Origin: Kitasatospora sp. NBC_00374
GTDB taxonomy: Bacteria > Actinomycetota > Actinomycetes > Streptomycetales > Streptomycetaceae
Assembly (NCBI RefSeq): GCF_041434935.1
Contig: NZ_CP107964.1
Coordinates: forward strand, 7,857,001-7,921,000
Reading direction: 5' to 3'
Length of the DNA: 64,000 nucleotides
Under the pieces are notes generated by a model, which saw nothing but the letters and a program-made list of their open reading frames with translations, searched no databases and was not told the DNA's origin. This document shows, piece by piece, positions 16,637 to 25,342 of this stretch. Both the position numbers and the translations under genes were made by a program. Within the stretch, counting starts at the first letter, position 1; every line of letters starts with the position of its first letter.

Positions 16637-16978
16637 CCCGGCCGCGCCCCTCGCCGGGCGAGGACCGGGCGGGCGGGCAGGCCCCGGTGTACGGATGGGC
16701 GGCGAACCCGCCGACCGGCCGGTTCCCGGGCCCGGGGCCCTTTCAATGGAGACCGCCGCGCAGGGCCGCCGCGCCCGCCGACCTACCCCCGGGGCGTGGT
16801 CGGCGCCCCTGCGCGGCACCTCCTTCGGCGCCGGGCCCCGACCACGGCGGCCCGGCCGCCGCCCCCTCGGGGCCCGACGGCCGCCCCTTCGGTCGCCACC
16901 GTCGTCCTTCCGGGCCGGACCCGCGGCCCTCGCGAGATCACCCACCGTCGTCGTCGACCGTTCCGAGGGACCACCACG
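16637..16978. other. Intergenic region, possible terminator at its start
   Basis: This 342-bp gap has no supported gene. CCTCG and CGAGG flank CCGGG near 16655-16669 and could end the LuxR transcript. The remainder is very GC-rich and shows no recognisable promoter. Confidence 0.4.
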
Positions 16979-17314
16979 TTGTCGCACCGAACCGCCCCGG
17001 CCGCGGCCACCGCCGCCGTCGTCCTCACCCTGCTGCCGACCGCGCTGCCGTTCGTCCCGTCGCCGGCCGGGTCGCCCGCCGCGCCGTCCACCGGGGACGG
17101 GCCCGCGCCGAGGGCGGCCGGCGCCGTCGACCGGGCGGCACCGCCCGGCGCGCCCGCCCCGGACCGCCACCGCCCCGCCGAGAACTACGCCGTGCGTTAC
17201 CGTCTGGAGCCGCGCCGGGGCTGCCCCGTGGTGGAGCTGCGTACGGTGGCCGACCGGGCGTCCGAGCGGGTGTACGTGTGCGTTCCGCGGACCGTCCGGA
17301 GCATGGAGACCTGA
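16979..17314 (+). CDS. Small secreted hypothetical protein
   Basis: A TTG start at 16979, preceded by GAGGGA, gives a 111-residue protein. It has a short basic N-terminus, a hydrophobic segment (AAATAAVVLTLLPTALPF, about residues 7-25) and an Ala/Pro-rich linker. The C-terminal 40 residues contain two cysteines (CPVVEL and VYVCVP) that could form a disulphide outside the cell. I do not recognise the family. It ends 41 bp before the DUF309 gene. Confidence 0.55.
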   Translation: MSHRTAPAAATAAVVLTLLPTALPFVPSPAGSPAAPSTGDGPAPRAAGAVDRAAPPGAPAPDRHRPAENYAVRYRLEPRRGCPVVELRTVADRASERVYVCVPRTVRSMET

Positions 17315-17355
17315 CAGGTGCTGACCTGCGCACCCGGACGCGCGACAATCGTCGT

Positions 17356-17967
17356 ATGAGCGAATCGGTGCAGGAGGGCGGCGACCCGGTCTGCTGGCTG
17401 GAGCAGGTCTGCGCCGCGTGCGGCCGACTGCGCGAGCGGCCCGGCCCGGGACCCTGCGAGCACTGCGGGGCCGTGCCCGCGGACCGGCCGCCGAGCCGCG
17501 GCGGCCGTGACCGGGACGCCGCCGGCCGAGCCCGCAACGGGCGGCCCAGGGACGGACTCGGGCGCCCCCTGCCGTACGGGCGCCAGGGCGTGATACGGCA
17601 GCCCGAGGGGGTGGTCCGCTCCGCCGAGCAGACCTTGGTGGAGGCGCAGCGGCTGCTCGACGCGGGCCGGCCCTTCCACGCCCACGAGGTGCTGGAGGAC
17701 CGCTGGAAGTCCGGCCCGGACGCCGAACGGGCCCTGTGGCGGGGCCTCGCCCAGTTCGCCGTCGGCCTGACCCACGCCGCCCGCGGCAACCCGGCGGGCG
17801 CCCGGGCGCTGCTGTCCCGGGCGGCCGGTGGCCTGGCCCCGTACGGGGAGACACGCCCGTACGGCGTGGACCTCCCGGGCATCGTCCGTTGGGCGCGTGA
17901 GCGATCGGACGCCGAGGACGTCCTGACGACGCCGGACGTCCCCCGGCTGACCACGCCCCGGCACTGA
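17356..17967 (+). CDS. DUF309-domain protein with N-terminal zinc-ribbon-like segment
   Basis: This 203-residue protein has the DUF309 signature HAHEVLEDRWKSGP (about residues 113-126) in a helical domain covering residues about 90-170. The N-terminal 40 residues hold two Cys pairs (CAACG and CEHCG) spaced like a small zinc ribbon, and a disordered Arg/Gly-rich stretch links the two parts. The biochemical role of DUF309 is not known. It converges with the APC permease gene. Confidence 0.75.
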   Translation: MSESVQEGGDPVCWLEQVCAACGRLRERPGPGPCEHCGAVPADRPPSRGGRDRDAAGRARNGRPRDGLGRPLPYGRQGVIRQPEGVVRSAEQTLVEAQRLLDAGRPFHAHEVLEDRWKSGPDAERALWRGLAQFAVGLTHAARGNPAGARALLSRAAGGLAPYGETRPYGVDLPGIVRWARERSDAEDVLTTPDVPRLTTPRH

Positions 17968-18014
17968 CCGGACGGCGGAGCCGTCGGCCCGGCGCCACCC
18001 CGGCCGCCGACCCG

Positions 18015-19277
18015 TCAGGCCCGTCCGGCCGCCCGCCGCAGGCCGTACGAGGCCGCGCCCAGCGCGAGGACCGCCGCCCCGACCGCCACCGAGGCCGCCG
18101 GGAGGGTGCAGGCCAGCACCAGGCAGCCGGCCGCGCCGAGGACCGGGACGACCCGCGGCGGTCGGTTCTCCCCGGGCGTCAGCGTCCAGGCGGCGGCGTT
18201 GGCGATCGCGTAGTAGACCAGCACACCGAAGGACGAGAATCCGATCGCCCCGCGGACGTCGGCGGTGCCCGCGACGGCCGCGACCACCGCCCCGACCGCG
18301 AGCTCGGCGCGGTGCGGGACGTGGAACCGCGGATGGACGGCCGCCAGCGCGTGCGGCAGGTGCCGGTCGCGGGCCATCGCCAGGGTGGTCCGGGAGACGC
18401 CCAGGATCAGCGCGAGCAGCGAGCCGAGCGCGGCCACCGCGGCACCGGCCCGCACGACCGGGGCGAGGGCCGGCGCCCCGGCCGCGCGGACCGCCTCCAC
18501 CAGTGGCGCGGTGCTCTGCGCGAGGCGGTCCGGCCCCAGCGCCGCGAGCACGGCCACCGCGACGGCCGCGTACACCGCCAGGGTGATGGCCAGGGCCAGC
18601 GGTATCGCCCGGGGGATTGTGCGGGCCGGATCGCGGACCTCCTCGCCCAGCGTGGCGATCCGCGCGTACCCGGCGAAGGCGAAGAAGAGCAGCCCCGCGG
18701 CCTGCAGCACCCCGCCGGCACCGGTACCGGACCCGACGGCCGGCAGGGCCCGCCCGTCCGCGCCGCCGGCCAGGCAGACGGTGACGGTCGCGGCGAGCAC
18801 GGTGAGGACGACGGCCACGATCGTCCTGGTCAGCCAGGCGGACTTCTGCACTCCCGCGTAGTTGACGGCCGTCAGGGCGGCCACGGCGGCGACGGCCACG
18901 GCGTGGGCCTGCGCGGGCCAGAGGTAGGTACCCACGGTCAGCGCCATCGCCGCGCAGGAGGCGGTCTTGCCGGCCACGAAGCCCCAGCCCGCGAGGTGGC
19001 CCCAGAAGGCGCCGAGGCGTTCGCGGCCGTAGACGTAGGTCCCGCCGGAGGCCGGGTGGCGGGCGGCGAGCCGGGCCGAGGAGGTGGCGTTGCAGTAGGC
19101 GACGGCGGCCGCGACCGCCAGGGCGGGCAGCAGTCCCGAGCCGGCCGCGCCGGCGGCGGGCGCCAGGGCGACGAAGATGCCCGCGCCGATCATCGATCCG
19201 AGACCGATCAGTACGGCGTCGAACACGCCGAGCCGCCGCTCCAGCCCACCGGTGTCCGCCGGGGTCCCGGTCCGCAT
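18015..19277 (-). CDS. APC-family amino acid/polyamine permease
   Basis: A 420-residue transporter with about 12 hydrophobic segments. The first contains the APC signature IGLGSMIGAGIFVAL. FAFAGYARIATLGEEVRDP in the middle matches the conserved loop of transmembrane segment 6 and the following helix in amino acid permeases. ATG at 19277 follows AGGAG; an earlier in-frame start would add only Arg-rich sequence. The substrate is probably an amino acid or amine but is not predictable. Confidence 0.88.
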   Translation of the reverse strand: MRTGTPADTGGLERRLGVFDAVLIGLGSMIGAGIFVALAPAAGAAGSGLLPALAVAAAVAYCNATSSARLAARHPASGGTYVYGRERLGAFWGHLAGWGFVAGKTASCAAMALTVGTYLWPAQAHAVAVAAVAALTAVNYAGVQKSAWLTRTIVAVVLTVLAATVTVCLAGGADGRALPAVGSGTGAGGVLQAAGLLFFAFAGYARIATLGEEVRDPARTIPRAIPLALAITLAVYAAVAVAVLAALGPDRLAQSTAPLVEAVRAAGAPALAPVVRAGAAVAALGSLLALILGVSRTTLAMARDRHLPHALAAVHPRFHVPHRAELAVGAVVAAVAGTADVRGAIGFSSFGVLVYYAIANAAAWTLTPGENRPPRVVPVLGAAGCLVLACTLPAASVAVGAAVLALGAASYGLRRAAGRA

Positions 19278-19446
19278 GGTCACTCCTCGCCGACGCCGCG
19301 CCCGGGCCCGTGGTGGGTCCCGGTTCCGGCGCACGGTATCGGAGGAAGGTGACCGGGTGTCCGCGGGGCCCGGTCGAGGGGCCGTCCACGGGGAGCGGCC
19401 CCGCCGCGCGCCTGGGCGCGGGGGGCCGCCTGCCGGGGCCGGCCGG
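19278..19446. other. Gap with a probable terminator hairpin
   Basis: Around 19391-19430 GC-rich arms (GCGGCCCC and GGGCCGC with inner GCGC pairing) can fold into an imperfect hairpin downstream of the minus-strand GlsB-type gene. No gene is supported. Confidence 0.35.
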
Positions 19447-19716
19447 TCAGCGGGTGGTGCCTCGGCGCCCCCAGGCCGGTGCCACCAGGGCGACGAACAG
19501 GACGGCGAAGCCGATCTGCAACAGGTGGCGGATCCAGTCGATGCCCGAGGTGTGTGCGACCCCGATCCAGCCAGCCACGAGGTTGCCGACCAGCGCGCCG
19601 AGCGCGCCGAGCAGCATCGTCAGCCACCACGGGATGGACTGCGGCCCGCGCAGGATGAGCTTGGCCAGCACGCCGAGGACGAATCCGATCAGCAGAATCC
19701 AGAGAAGTTGGAACAT
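19447..19716 (-). CDS. GlsB/YeaQ/YmgE family stress-response membrane protein
   Basis: An 89-residue protein with three hydrophobic segments. It opens with LLWILLIGFVLGVLAKL and contains the Gly-rich second segment (MLLGALGALVGNLVAGW) typical of transglycosylase-associated/GlsB proteins. ATG at 19716 follows GGAGG. Members are induced by general stress in many bacteria, but the molecular function is unknown. Confidence 0.85.
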   Translation of the reverse strand: MFQLLWILLIGFVLGVLAKLILRGPQSIPWWLTMLLGALGALVGNLVAGWIGVAHTSGIDWIRHLLQIGFAVLFVALVAPAWGRRGTTR

Positions 19717-19846
19717 GAGGGCCTCCGGTCCGTCGTCCGTGCCACCGCACAGCGGTGTGATCATCAGCATCCCGCAGGGCATCCGATTCGGCATGTCCAG
19801 CGCCTTCGGCGGATCCGGCGCCCTGACCGGCCGGTCGGACGACCGG

Positions 19847-20424
19847 TCAGGGTGCGGCGGCCGATGCCCGGTCCGCGGGCGCGGGGGCGGCGGTGACCCG
19901 GGTGCCGGGGTGGCGCAGCGCGCAGAGGAAGGCGACCGCCAGGGCGGCGGCCATGCCGTAGAACACCCGCTGGTCGGCCTCGGCGAAGTCCGTCCGGATC
20001 TGGCCGAGCACGGGCTGTCGACGCCGGGCGCGCCGCTGCCGCCGCCGTGGCCGGTGATGCTCTGGGCGATCCGCTCGGCGGTCGTCCGGGCCTGGCCGGC
20101 CGGGAGCCCGTGCTGCTCCAGGGTCTGCTGGACCCGGTGGGCGGTGGTGTGCAGCAGGACGGCGAGGCCGACGCTGGCCGAGTAGTCGCGGATGGTCTGG
20201 GTGATCCCGGTGACCTCGCCGTACGAGCGGCCGATGGCCCGGTTGACGGCGTCGGTGGACGCCGGGGTGAGCAGCAGCCCGATACCGGCGCCGGACAGCA
20301 CGATGTAGGGCCACTGGGCGTTCAGCGAGCGGTCGGTGATCTTCCCGGCCCACAGGGCGAGACCCGCGGCGCCGATCGCGGTGCCCAGCAGCATCGGGGG
20401 CCGCGCTCCGCGCCGGTCCAGCAT
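19847..20424 (-). pseudogene. C-terminal remnant of a DHA2-family MFS transporter
   Basis: The minus strand encodes sequence typical of the second half of EmrB/QacA-type exporters (GIGLLLTPASTDAVNRAIG, then VTGITQTIRDYSASVGLAVL). There is no N-terminal half and no sound start. The frame also breaks near 20025-20035: the natural C-terminus (DQRVFYGMAAALAVAFLCAL, ending at 19847) lies in a different frame from the upstream part. Truncation plus frameshift makes it a pseudogene. It is not the missing half of the remnant at 25343-25997, because the two lie on opposite strands 5 kb apart. Confidence 0.75.
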
Positions 20425-20557
20425 CCGCCGGTGACACGCCCTGACGGATGTCAGGTACCTGGCCGCGGGCCGTGGTGGTTCTCTGGTCCTACGCCGGTCC
20501 GGGCCGTCTGCGGGCTCCGGCAAGGCGTCAACACCCCATCACCAGAAGGAGATTCCC

Positions 20558-20929
20558 ATGTTCGGTGTGCGCAGGCTGGCCCTGGCCGGTGCGGCGACCG
20601 TGCTCGGCCTCGGCACCCTCGGCCTGTCGGCGACCGCGGCCGACGCGGCGGGCGGCTGCTCCGCGAACGGCAACGGCACCTACAACTGCCACGTCTGGAA
20701 GAACGCCCCCACCTTCCGCGAGAACAACGTCCGGGTCGGCACGCTCTACGCCGGCGACAACTACTTCTACTGCCAGGCCAGGGGCACCGAGATGTCCGAC
20801 GGGCAGTACCACAACTTCTGGTACGCCAAGACCGACGACGACTCCGGCAACCGCGGTGTCTGGGTCAACGTCATCTACCTCTCCGGCGGCGGCAACGACG
20901 AGCCCGTCCCGGGCCTGCCCTACTGCTGA
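20558..20929 (+). CDS. Small secreted protein, SH3-like or cysteine-stabilised
   Basis: A 123-residue protein with a very strong ribosome-binding site (AGAAGGAGATTCCC) and a clear signal peptide cut near ADAAG (about residue 31). The mature 92 residues contain four cysteines (GCSANG, YNCHVW, YCQARG and the last residue), enough for two disulphides. They are rich in Tyr, Trp, Asn and Gly, with the look of an extracellular SH3-like or small beta domain. I do not recognise a named family. It is probably well expressed, judging by the initiation signal. Confidence 0.8.
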   Translation: MFGVRRLALAGAATVLGLGTLGLSATAADAAGGCSANGNGTYNCHVWKNAPTFRENNVRVGTLYAGDNYFYCQARGTEMSDGQYHNFWYAKTDDDSGNRGVWVNVIYLSGGGNDEPVPGLPYC

Positions 20930-20949
20930 CCGGGAGACCGGGAAGCGGG

Positions 20950-20988
20950 GCCGGGCCGGCCGGGGACGGGGGTCCCGGCCGGCCCGGC
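20950..20988. terminator. Strong GC hairpin between convergent genes
   Basis: A 15-bp perfect stem (20950-20964 with 20974-20988) and a 9-base loop fill the gap between the secreted protein gene and the convergent kinase gene. It is probably a bidirectional terminator. Confidence 0.6.
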
Positions 20989-22497
20989 TCAGCCGCCGTA
21001 CTGCGCGAGGTAGCGCAGCACGGTGTCCACGTGCGGGCGGACCCGCTCGGGGACGCCCCCGGTGTCCGCGACCGTCTTGTCGCTGGTGCGGTAGCCGGCG
21101 ACGATCAGGGCCGGCAGGTCCCTGGTGTACCCCCGGTGCTTGAGCTGCTGGTCGAGCCAGCAGACGTAACCGCCCATCGTGATGATCGCGTCGGGCGGCG
21201 ACATGTAGTCCTTGCGGCCGTCGTGGTCGCCGTCCTGCGCCCAGGCGTTGAACACCGACGGCGTCCACATCGCGATGCCGTACTCCTGCGCCTGCGGCCG
21301 GGCGGCGGCCGGGTCGAAGCCGCTCTCCGCCTTGAGCATCGCGGCCAGCAGTGCCGGGGTGACCTCGGGCTCCGGGCACTGCCGGGCGGCCCGGTCGATC
21401 GGTTCCCGGAACTCGGCGGGCACGTCCGCGTCCGCCGGCAGCGCGCCGGCCGACGGCCCGGCCGACGGTGCGGTGGCGGTCGGGGGCGGCGGCGCGGGGG
21501 CGCCGCCCCCGGGCAGCAGGCCTACGGCGGCCGAGGCGGCGGCGGCCACCAGCCCGCAGGCCGCGAGCAGGGCGGCGGCCCGGCGCGCCCGCCGACCGCG
21601 CCGGGCCGGCCCGTCGACCGCCCGGACCCGGGCCAACAGTTCGTCCGCGCCGGGCCGGGCGTCGCGCCCGCCCGCGAGGCAGGCGCCGATCAGGGCGCGC
21701 CAGCCGTCCGGCAGCCGCTCGTCCAGGCGCAGCGGTGCGGCGCCCCGGGCGTACGCCTGCGCGGCGAGCGCCCTGGCCCGGGCGGTGGCGCCGAGGAAGG
21801 GGTGCAGGCCGCCGGTGAGCACCTGGTGGGCGAGCACGCCGAAGGCCCAGATGTCGGCGCTCGGCCGCAGTTCGACGCCGTGCGCGCCGGCCCGCTGGGA
21901 CCACCACTCGGGCGGCACGTGGTCCAGCGAGCCGAGCGGCGGGGCGTAGGCGTGGGTGCCCTCCAGCTCGGCGGTCAGCCCGAAGTCGGCCAGCCGGACA
22001 CCGCCGTCCGCCATCAGCAGGACGTTGGCGGGTTTGAGGTCGCCGTGCACCCAGCCCCGGCCGTGCATGTGGGCGAGGCCCGCGCACACCTCGGCGAGGA
22101 TCCGCCCGGCGTCGGGGAGCGCGGCGCCGGCCTCACCGGCGCACAGCCGCTGCTGCAGGCTGTGCTCGGCGCGCTCCATCACCAGGGCGACGGCGCCGTC
22201 CAGCTGCGGGTGCCCGGGGTCCTGCAGGGTGACCACGGCGAGGGTGCGGATCAGCTGGGGGTGGTCGGCCTGTTCGCTGAACCTGACCTCTCGGCGCACC
22301 AGCTCCTCCATCGTGCGGCGCTGCACCGGGCCGAGCAGCCCCGGCGGCAGGAACTTCACCGCGACCGTGCCGCCTGCGGCGTCCTGCGCCGCGTAGACGC
22401 TGCCCCAGCCGCCGGAACCGATCAGTTCGGTGATCCGGTGGCCCGCGACCGGGTAGCCCGGCGGGACGTCGAGCGGCGGCCTGCCGGCGTCGTCCAT
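20989..22497 (-). CDS. Ser/Thr protein kinase fused to an extracellular lytic-transglycosylase-like domain
   Basis: The 502-residue protein has a Hanks-type kinase domain at residues about 14-275: glycine loop GSGGWGSVY, VAVKFLPP (ATP-binding Lys), HGDLKPANVLL (catalytic Asp) and ADFGLT. The usual HRD has become HGD, so it is a non-RD kinase. A transmembrane segment (about 303-325) and a Pro/Ala linker follow. The outer domain (about 385-500) resembles a soluble lytic transglycosylase, with the catalytic-type Glu in MLKAESGFDP. This replaces the PASTA repeats of ordinary PknB kinases and would tie sensing to cell-wall glycan. A GTG at 22533 overlapping the stop of the FHA-like gene is an alternative start. 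Confidence 0.85.
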   Translation of the reverse strand: MDDAGRPPLDVPPGYPVAGHRITELIGSGGWGSVYAAQDAAGGTVAVKFLPPGLLGPVQRRTMEELVRREVRFSEQADHPQLIRTLAVVTLQDPGHPQLDGAVALVMERAEHSLQQRLCAGEAGAALPDAGRILAEVCAGLAHMHGRGWVHGDLKPANVLLMADGGVRLADFGLTAELEGTHAYAPPLGSLDHVPPEWWSQRAGAHGVELRPSADIWAFGVLAHQVLTGGLHPFLGATARARALAAQAYARGAAPLRLDERLPDGWRALIGACLAGGRDARPGADELLARVRAVDGPARRGRRARRAAALLAACGLVAAAASAAVGLLPGGGAPAPPPPTATAPSAGPSAGALPADADVPAEFREPIDRAARQCPEPEVTPALLAAMLKAESGFDPAAARPQAQEYGIAMWTPSVFNAWAQDGDHDGRKDYMSPPDAIITMGGYVCWLDQQLKHRGYTRDLPALIVAGYRTSDKTVADTGGVPERVRPHVDTVLRYLAQYGG

Positions 22498-22529
22498 CCG
22501 CTCCCGGCCCTCGCCGGGGCGCGCGCCGC

Positions 22530-23303
22530 TCACCGGCCGTGCGGCGGCGGGAGCAGGGACAGGTGGTCCTCGCGGACCAGGTCGAACCGCAGTGCCAGCG
22601 CGGCCAGTTCCTCGCGCTTGCGGCCGGTGCGCCCGGTGCCGCCCGGCTCCCGGTCCTCCTCCCCGCGCAGCCGCAGCTTCGCCTCCGCGAGGTAGTCGAT
22701 GTGGTAGTTGACGGCGGAGCGGGTGAGCTTGCGGCAGGACGGCAGCGCCCGCAGGCGCTCCAGCACGTCGTTGACGCCGGGCACCGCGGCGGCGGAGGAG
22801 TCGCGCAGCCGCGGTTCGCACAGTGCCAGCAGGACCAGGAAGTACTTGGACGTCGGGTCCAACGCGAACGGGCTGACGGTGTGCTCGCCGCTGCCGGGGT
22901 CCGGGCCGCCGTCCAGGAAGGCGTGCTGCGGGGCGAAGACCTTGAAGTGGCTGGTGCCGGTGACCGAGGGCAGCACCACCCGGGAGAACTCGAACGGCAC
23001 CGGCGCGCCCAGCCGCCCGGGGGCCACCTTGACGTGCTCGCCAGCGCCTTCGAGGTTCTCCACGACGTACGTCGCCGAGCCGCTGAAGTTGGACAGCCTC
23101 CAGTAGTCCTCGGCCGCCGTGACCTCGCCGGCCCGGCGGGAGACGCCCCGGTCGTCCAGCGCGATGGCGACCGGACGGCCCGGTGCGCCGCGGCCGAAGT
23201 CGGCGCTCTCGCCCGGGCCCATCCGCAGCAGCCCGGGCCGCTCCCGCCGGACACCCGCCAGGACGGCCGGGCTGTCGGGCAGCTGCACGATCACCGTGTC
23301 CAA
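22530..23303 (-). CDS. FHA-domain-like protein, partner of the adjacent kinase
   Basis: A 257-residue protein starting at TTG 23303 (GGGGAG lies 4 bases before). Residues about 1-115 follow the FHA pattern: a strand ending in GPGE, GVSRRAGEV in place of the usual SRxHA phosphothreonine-contacting segment, and LSNFSGSATYV. The C-terminal half is helical and charged and includes RSAVNYHIDYLAEAKLRL, which looks like a DNA-binding or dimerising helix pair. It overlaps or abuts the kinase gene, so the two form an operon. FHA proteins bind phosphothreonine, and the kinase is the likely source of that mark; this is inference. Confidence 0.7.
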   Translation of the reverse strand: MDTVIVQLPDSPAVLAGVRRERPGLLRMGPGESADFGRGAPGRPVAIALDDRGVSRRAGEVTAAEDYWRLSNFSGSATYVVENLEGAGEHVKVAPGRLGAPVPFEFSRVVLPSVTGTSHFKVFAPQHAFLDGGPDPGSGEHTVSPFALDPTSKYFLVLLALCEPRLRDSSAAAVPGVNDVLERLRALPSCRKLTRSAVNYHIDYLAEAKLRLRGEEDREPGGTGRTGRKREELAALALRFDLVREDHLSLLPPPHGR

Positions 23304-23426
23304 CGAGCTCCCCTTCCCGTAACGCGCACGAACCGATGGTACGCGTTCCGCCAGCGTCCGGTCACCCTGGGTCACCGGAAGGGGTAGGTCAGGGGCGGAT
23401 CAAGGGGGGGTGAAGGGGGGGGCGGG

Positions 23427-25079
23427 TCAGCCGATGACGGACTGCTTGTGGTGGAAGACGTTCCCGCCGTCCCAGATCCGCTTGGCCAGCTGCAGCCGCG
23501 GATAGTTCTGCTTGTAGTACAGCCGCGGGTAGAGTGGCGCCGGGTCCGTCGCGATCCCGAGGTCCACGTCCGGGTAGTTGACGTAGGCGCCGTCCGTGCC
23601 GAGGTCGTGCGCCGCGTCGCTGATCTCCGGCACCCCGCCGGTCGCCGCGTAGACGTCCTGGTAGAAGCCCCGGATGAAGTCCAGGTGGGCGTCGTCCTGG
23701 GCGGGCACGGTCCAGTAGGTCTGGTACTGCAGCTTCATGCACGAGTCCCGCTGCGGGACGGCCGTCGCGCACGGGTCGACGGCGTTGACCCGGCACCCGT
23801 ACGCGTCGATCTGCACCAGCGTCTGGGTCAGGTCCACGCCCGGGTCGTCCTTGGTGAGCCACGTCCAGGTGGCCTCGATGTTGTGGTCCGAGAACGGCTT
23901 GCGGTGGTACGCGGACTTGTACTTGCCGCGCTGGTTGGCGCCGGAGCCGTTGAGCGTCTGGGTCGCCTGGAGCCAGGGCATCTGCCGGCGGCGGTCCGGA
24001 TAGGGCAGGAACAGGCCGCCCGCGCTGTCGGTCTGGACGGTCGAGGGCGTGTCGAGGCCGGCCTCCATCGCCGCCAGGAACGCGTCCAGCGGGCCGGCGT
24101 CCTGGCCGACCCACTGGCTGAACAGCGCGAGGTTGCCGTTGGTCTTGTGGGTGAGTTTCAGAATGCTGAACAGGTTGTTGTAGAGCGGCTCGTCCGGGCC
24201 GCTGTGCGCGGCGAAGAACTCGCCGAAGTTCCTCATCAGCCGGGTGAAGTCCGCCGGCTTCTTGAGGATCTCCGCCCAGGGCCAGGCGATGCTGCTCAGC
24301 CAGACCCGGGCCGGCGGCCGCGGCAGGTGCTCGGTGAAGTAGTAGCGCAGCACGACGCCGAAGTTCCCGCCGCCGCCGCCGGTGTGCGCCCAGAAGAGGT
24401 GCGAGGTGTCCGAGCCCTCGGGGTCGTCGCGGTGCGCGCGGGTCACCTCGGCCCGGCCGTCCCGGACGGTGACCACGTCCACCTGCGTCAGGTAGTCGAC
24501 CGTCAGCCCGTCGCGCCGGTTGAGGACGCCGTAGCCGCCGCCGCAGATGTGCCCGCCCGCGCCCACCGAGTAGCAGGACCCGGCCGGGATCGCCACGTCG
24601 TAGCGGCGGAACAGCTCGGTGTAGACGTCCCAGAGTTCGGCGCCCGACTCCACGCAGTAGGCGGTGGCGCCGTACTTGTCCTTGGCCCGGTACGCGCCTC
24701 GCATGGTGCTCAGGTCGAGGATCGCGCCGCCGGTGTTCTCGACGAAGTCCTCGTAGCAGTGGCCGCCGCTGCGTACGGTGGGCCGCAGGCCCCGGTGGAG
24801 GGCCTCGCGGACGGCGGCGACGGCGCCCGAGTCGCCGGTGACCAGCTGGATGTAGCGCGGGTCGCTGGTCCACCGCTGGTTGAAGCCCTGGCTGAGGGTC
24901 TCGTAGCGCCCGTCCCCGGGCAGGACGCGGAGGTCTCCGGGATCGGTGGGCCCGGCCGGCTCGGCCCGGGCCGGCGTGGGCCCGGCCGCGACAGACGCCG
25001 CCCCGGCGGCCATCGCCCCGGCGGCGCCCAGGAGTTTGCGTCGTGAAACCTCGTGCTGCACGTGTCGACTCACCTTCAC
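23427..25079 (-). CDS. Tat-exported FAD-linked oxidase, berberine bridge enzyme-like
   Basis: A 550-residue flavoenzyme. The N-terminus has a twin-arginine signal (SRRKLLGAAGAMAAGA) with a cleavage region near ARAEP. The FAD domain contains RSGGHCYE, whose His is the usual 8-alpha FAD attachment, and GSCYSVGAGGHICGGGYG, whose Cys fits the 6-S-cysteinyl link, so FAD may be held by two bonds. The C-terminus has the BBE motif (WDGGNVFHHKQSV). Such enzymes oxidise alcohols, sugars or alkaloid-like amines and make hydrogen peroxide. Export of a folded FAD enzyme fits the Tat signal. A TTGACG-N18-TGATTA promoter lies just upstream. Confidence 0.9.
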   Translation of the reverse strand: MKVSRHVQHEVSRRKLLGAAGAMAAGAASVAAGPTPARAEPAGPTDPGDLRVLPGDGRYETLSQGFNQRWTSDPRYIQLVTGDSGAVAAVREALHRGLRPTVRSGGHCYEDFVENTGGAILDLSTMRGAYRAKDKYGATAYCVESGAELWDVYTELFRRYDVAIPAGSCYSVGAGGHICGGGYGVLNRRDGLTVDYLTQVDVVTVRDGRAEVTRAHRDDPEGSDTSHLFWAHTGGGGGNFGVVLRYYFTEHLPRPPARVWLSSIAWPWAEILKKPADFTRLMRNFGEFFAAHSGPDEPLYNNLFSILKLTHKTNGNLALFSQWVGQDAGPLDAFLAAMEAGLDTPSTVQTDSAGGLFLPYPDRRRQMPWLQATQTLNGSGANQRGKYKSAYHRKPFSDHNIEATWTWLTKDDPGVDLTQTLVQIDAYGCRVNAVDPCATAVPQRDSCMKLQYQTYWTVPAQDDAHLDFIRGFYQDVYAATGGVPEISDAAHDLGTDGAYVNYPDVDLGIATDPAPLYPRLYYKQNYPRLQLAKRIWDGGNVFHHKQSVIG

Positions 25080-25098
25080 CGGAGTTGGAGCCGGGAGA

Positions 25099-25128
25099 TA
25101 ATCACACAGTTTGCTGGCGAAGCGTCAA
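25099..25128 (-). promoter_or_regulatory. Promoter of the FAD-linked oxidase gene
   Basis: On the minus strand there is a -35 TTGACG (25128-25123), an 18-bp spacer and a -10 TGATTA (25104-25099). The predicted start of transcription is about 12 bases before the GTG codon, leaving a very short leader. Confidence 0.5.
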
Positions 25129-25342
25129 ATCATGTCGATTCCCGGCCAATTGAAGCTAGCATTCTTCCGAAGGTCGGCACTTCGGACACTCCGGGCCTCC
25201 CTACGGCGCTCGGCCCGCCCGACTCCGCCCACCCCGGCCCCGCCGACCGCCCGGGGCTGCGGGCCCGCCCCGGGCGGTCGAGAATGGCAGGGGGCCTGCC
25301 GGCCCGGTCCGAGCGCGGAGGTGGCGGAGTGTCGGGAGACCC

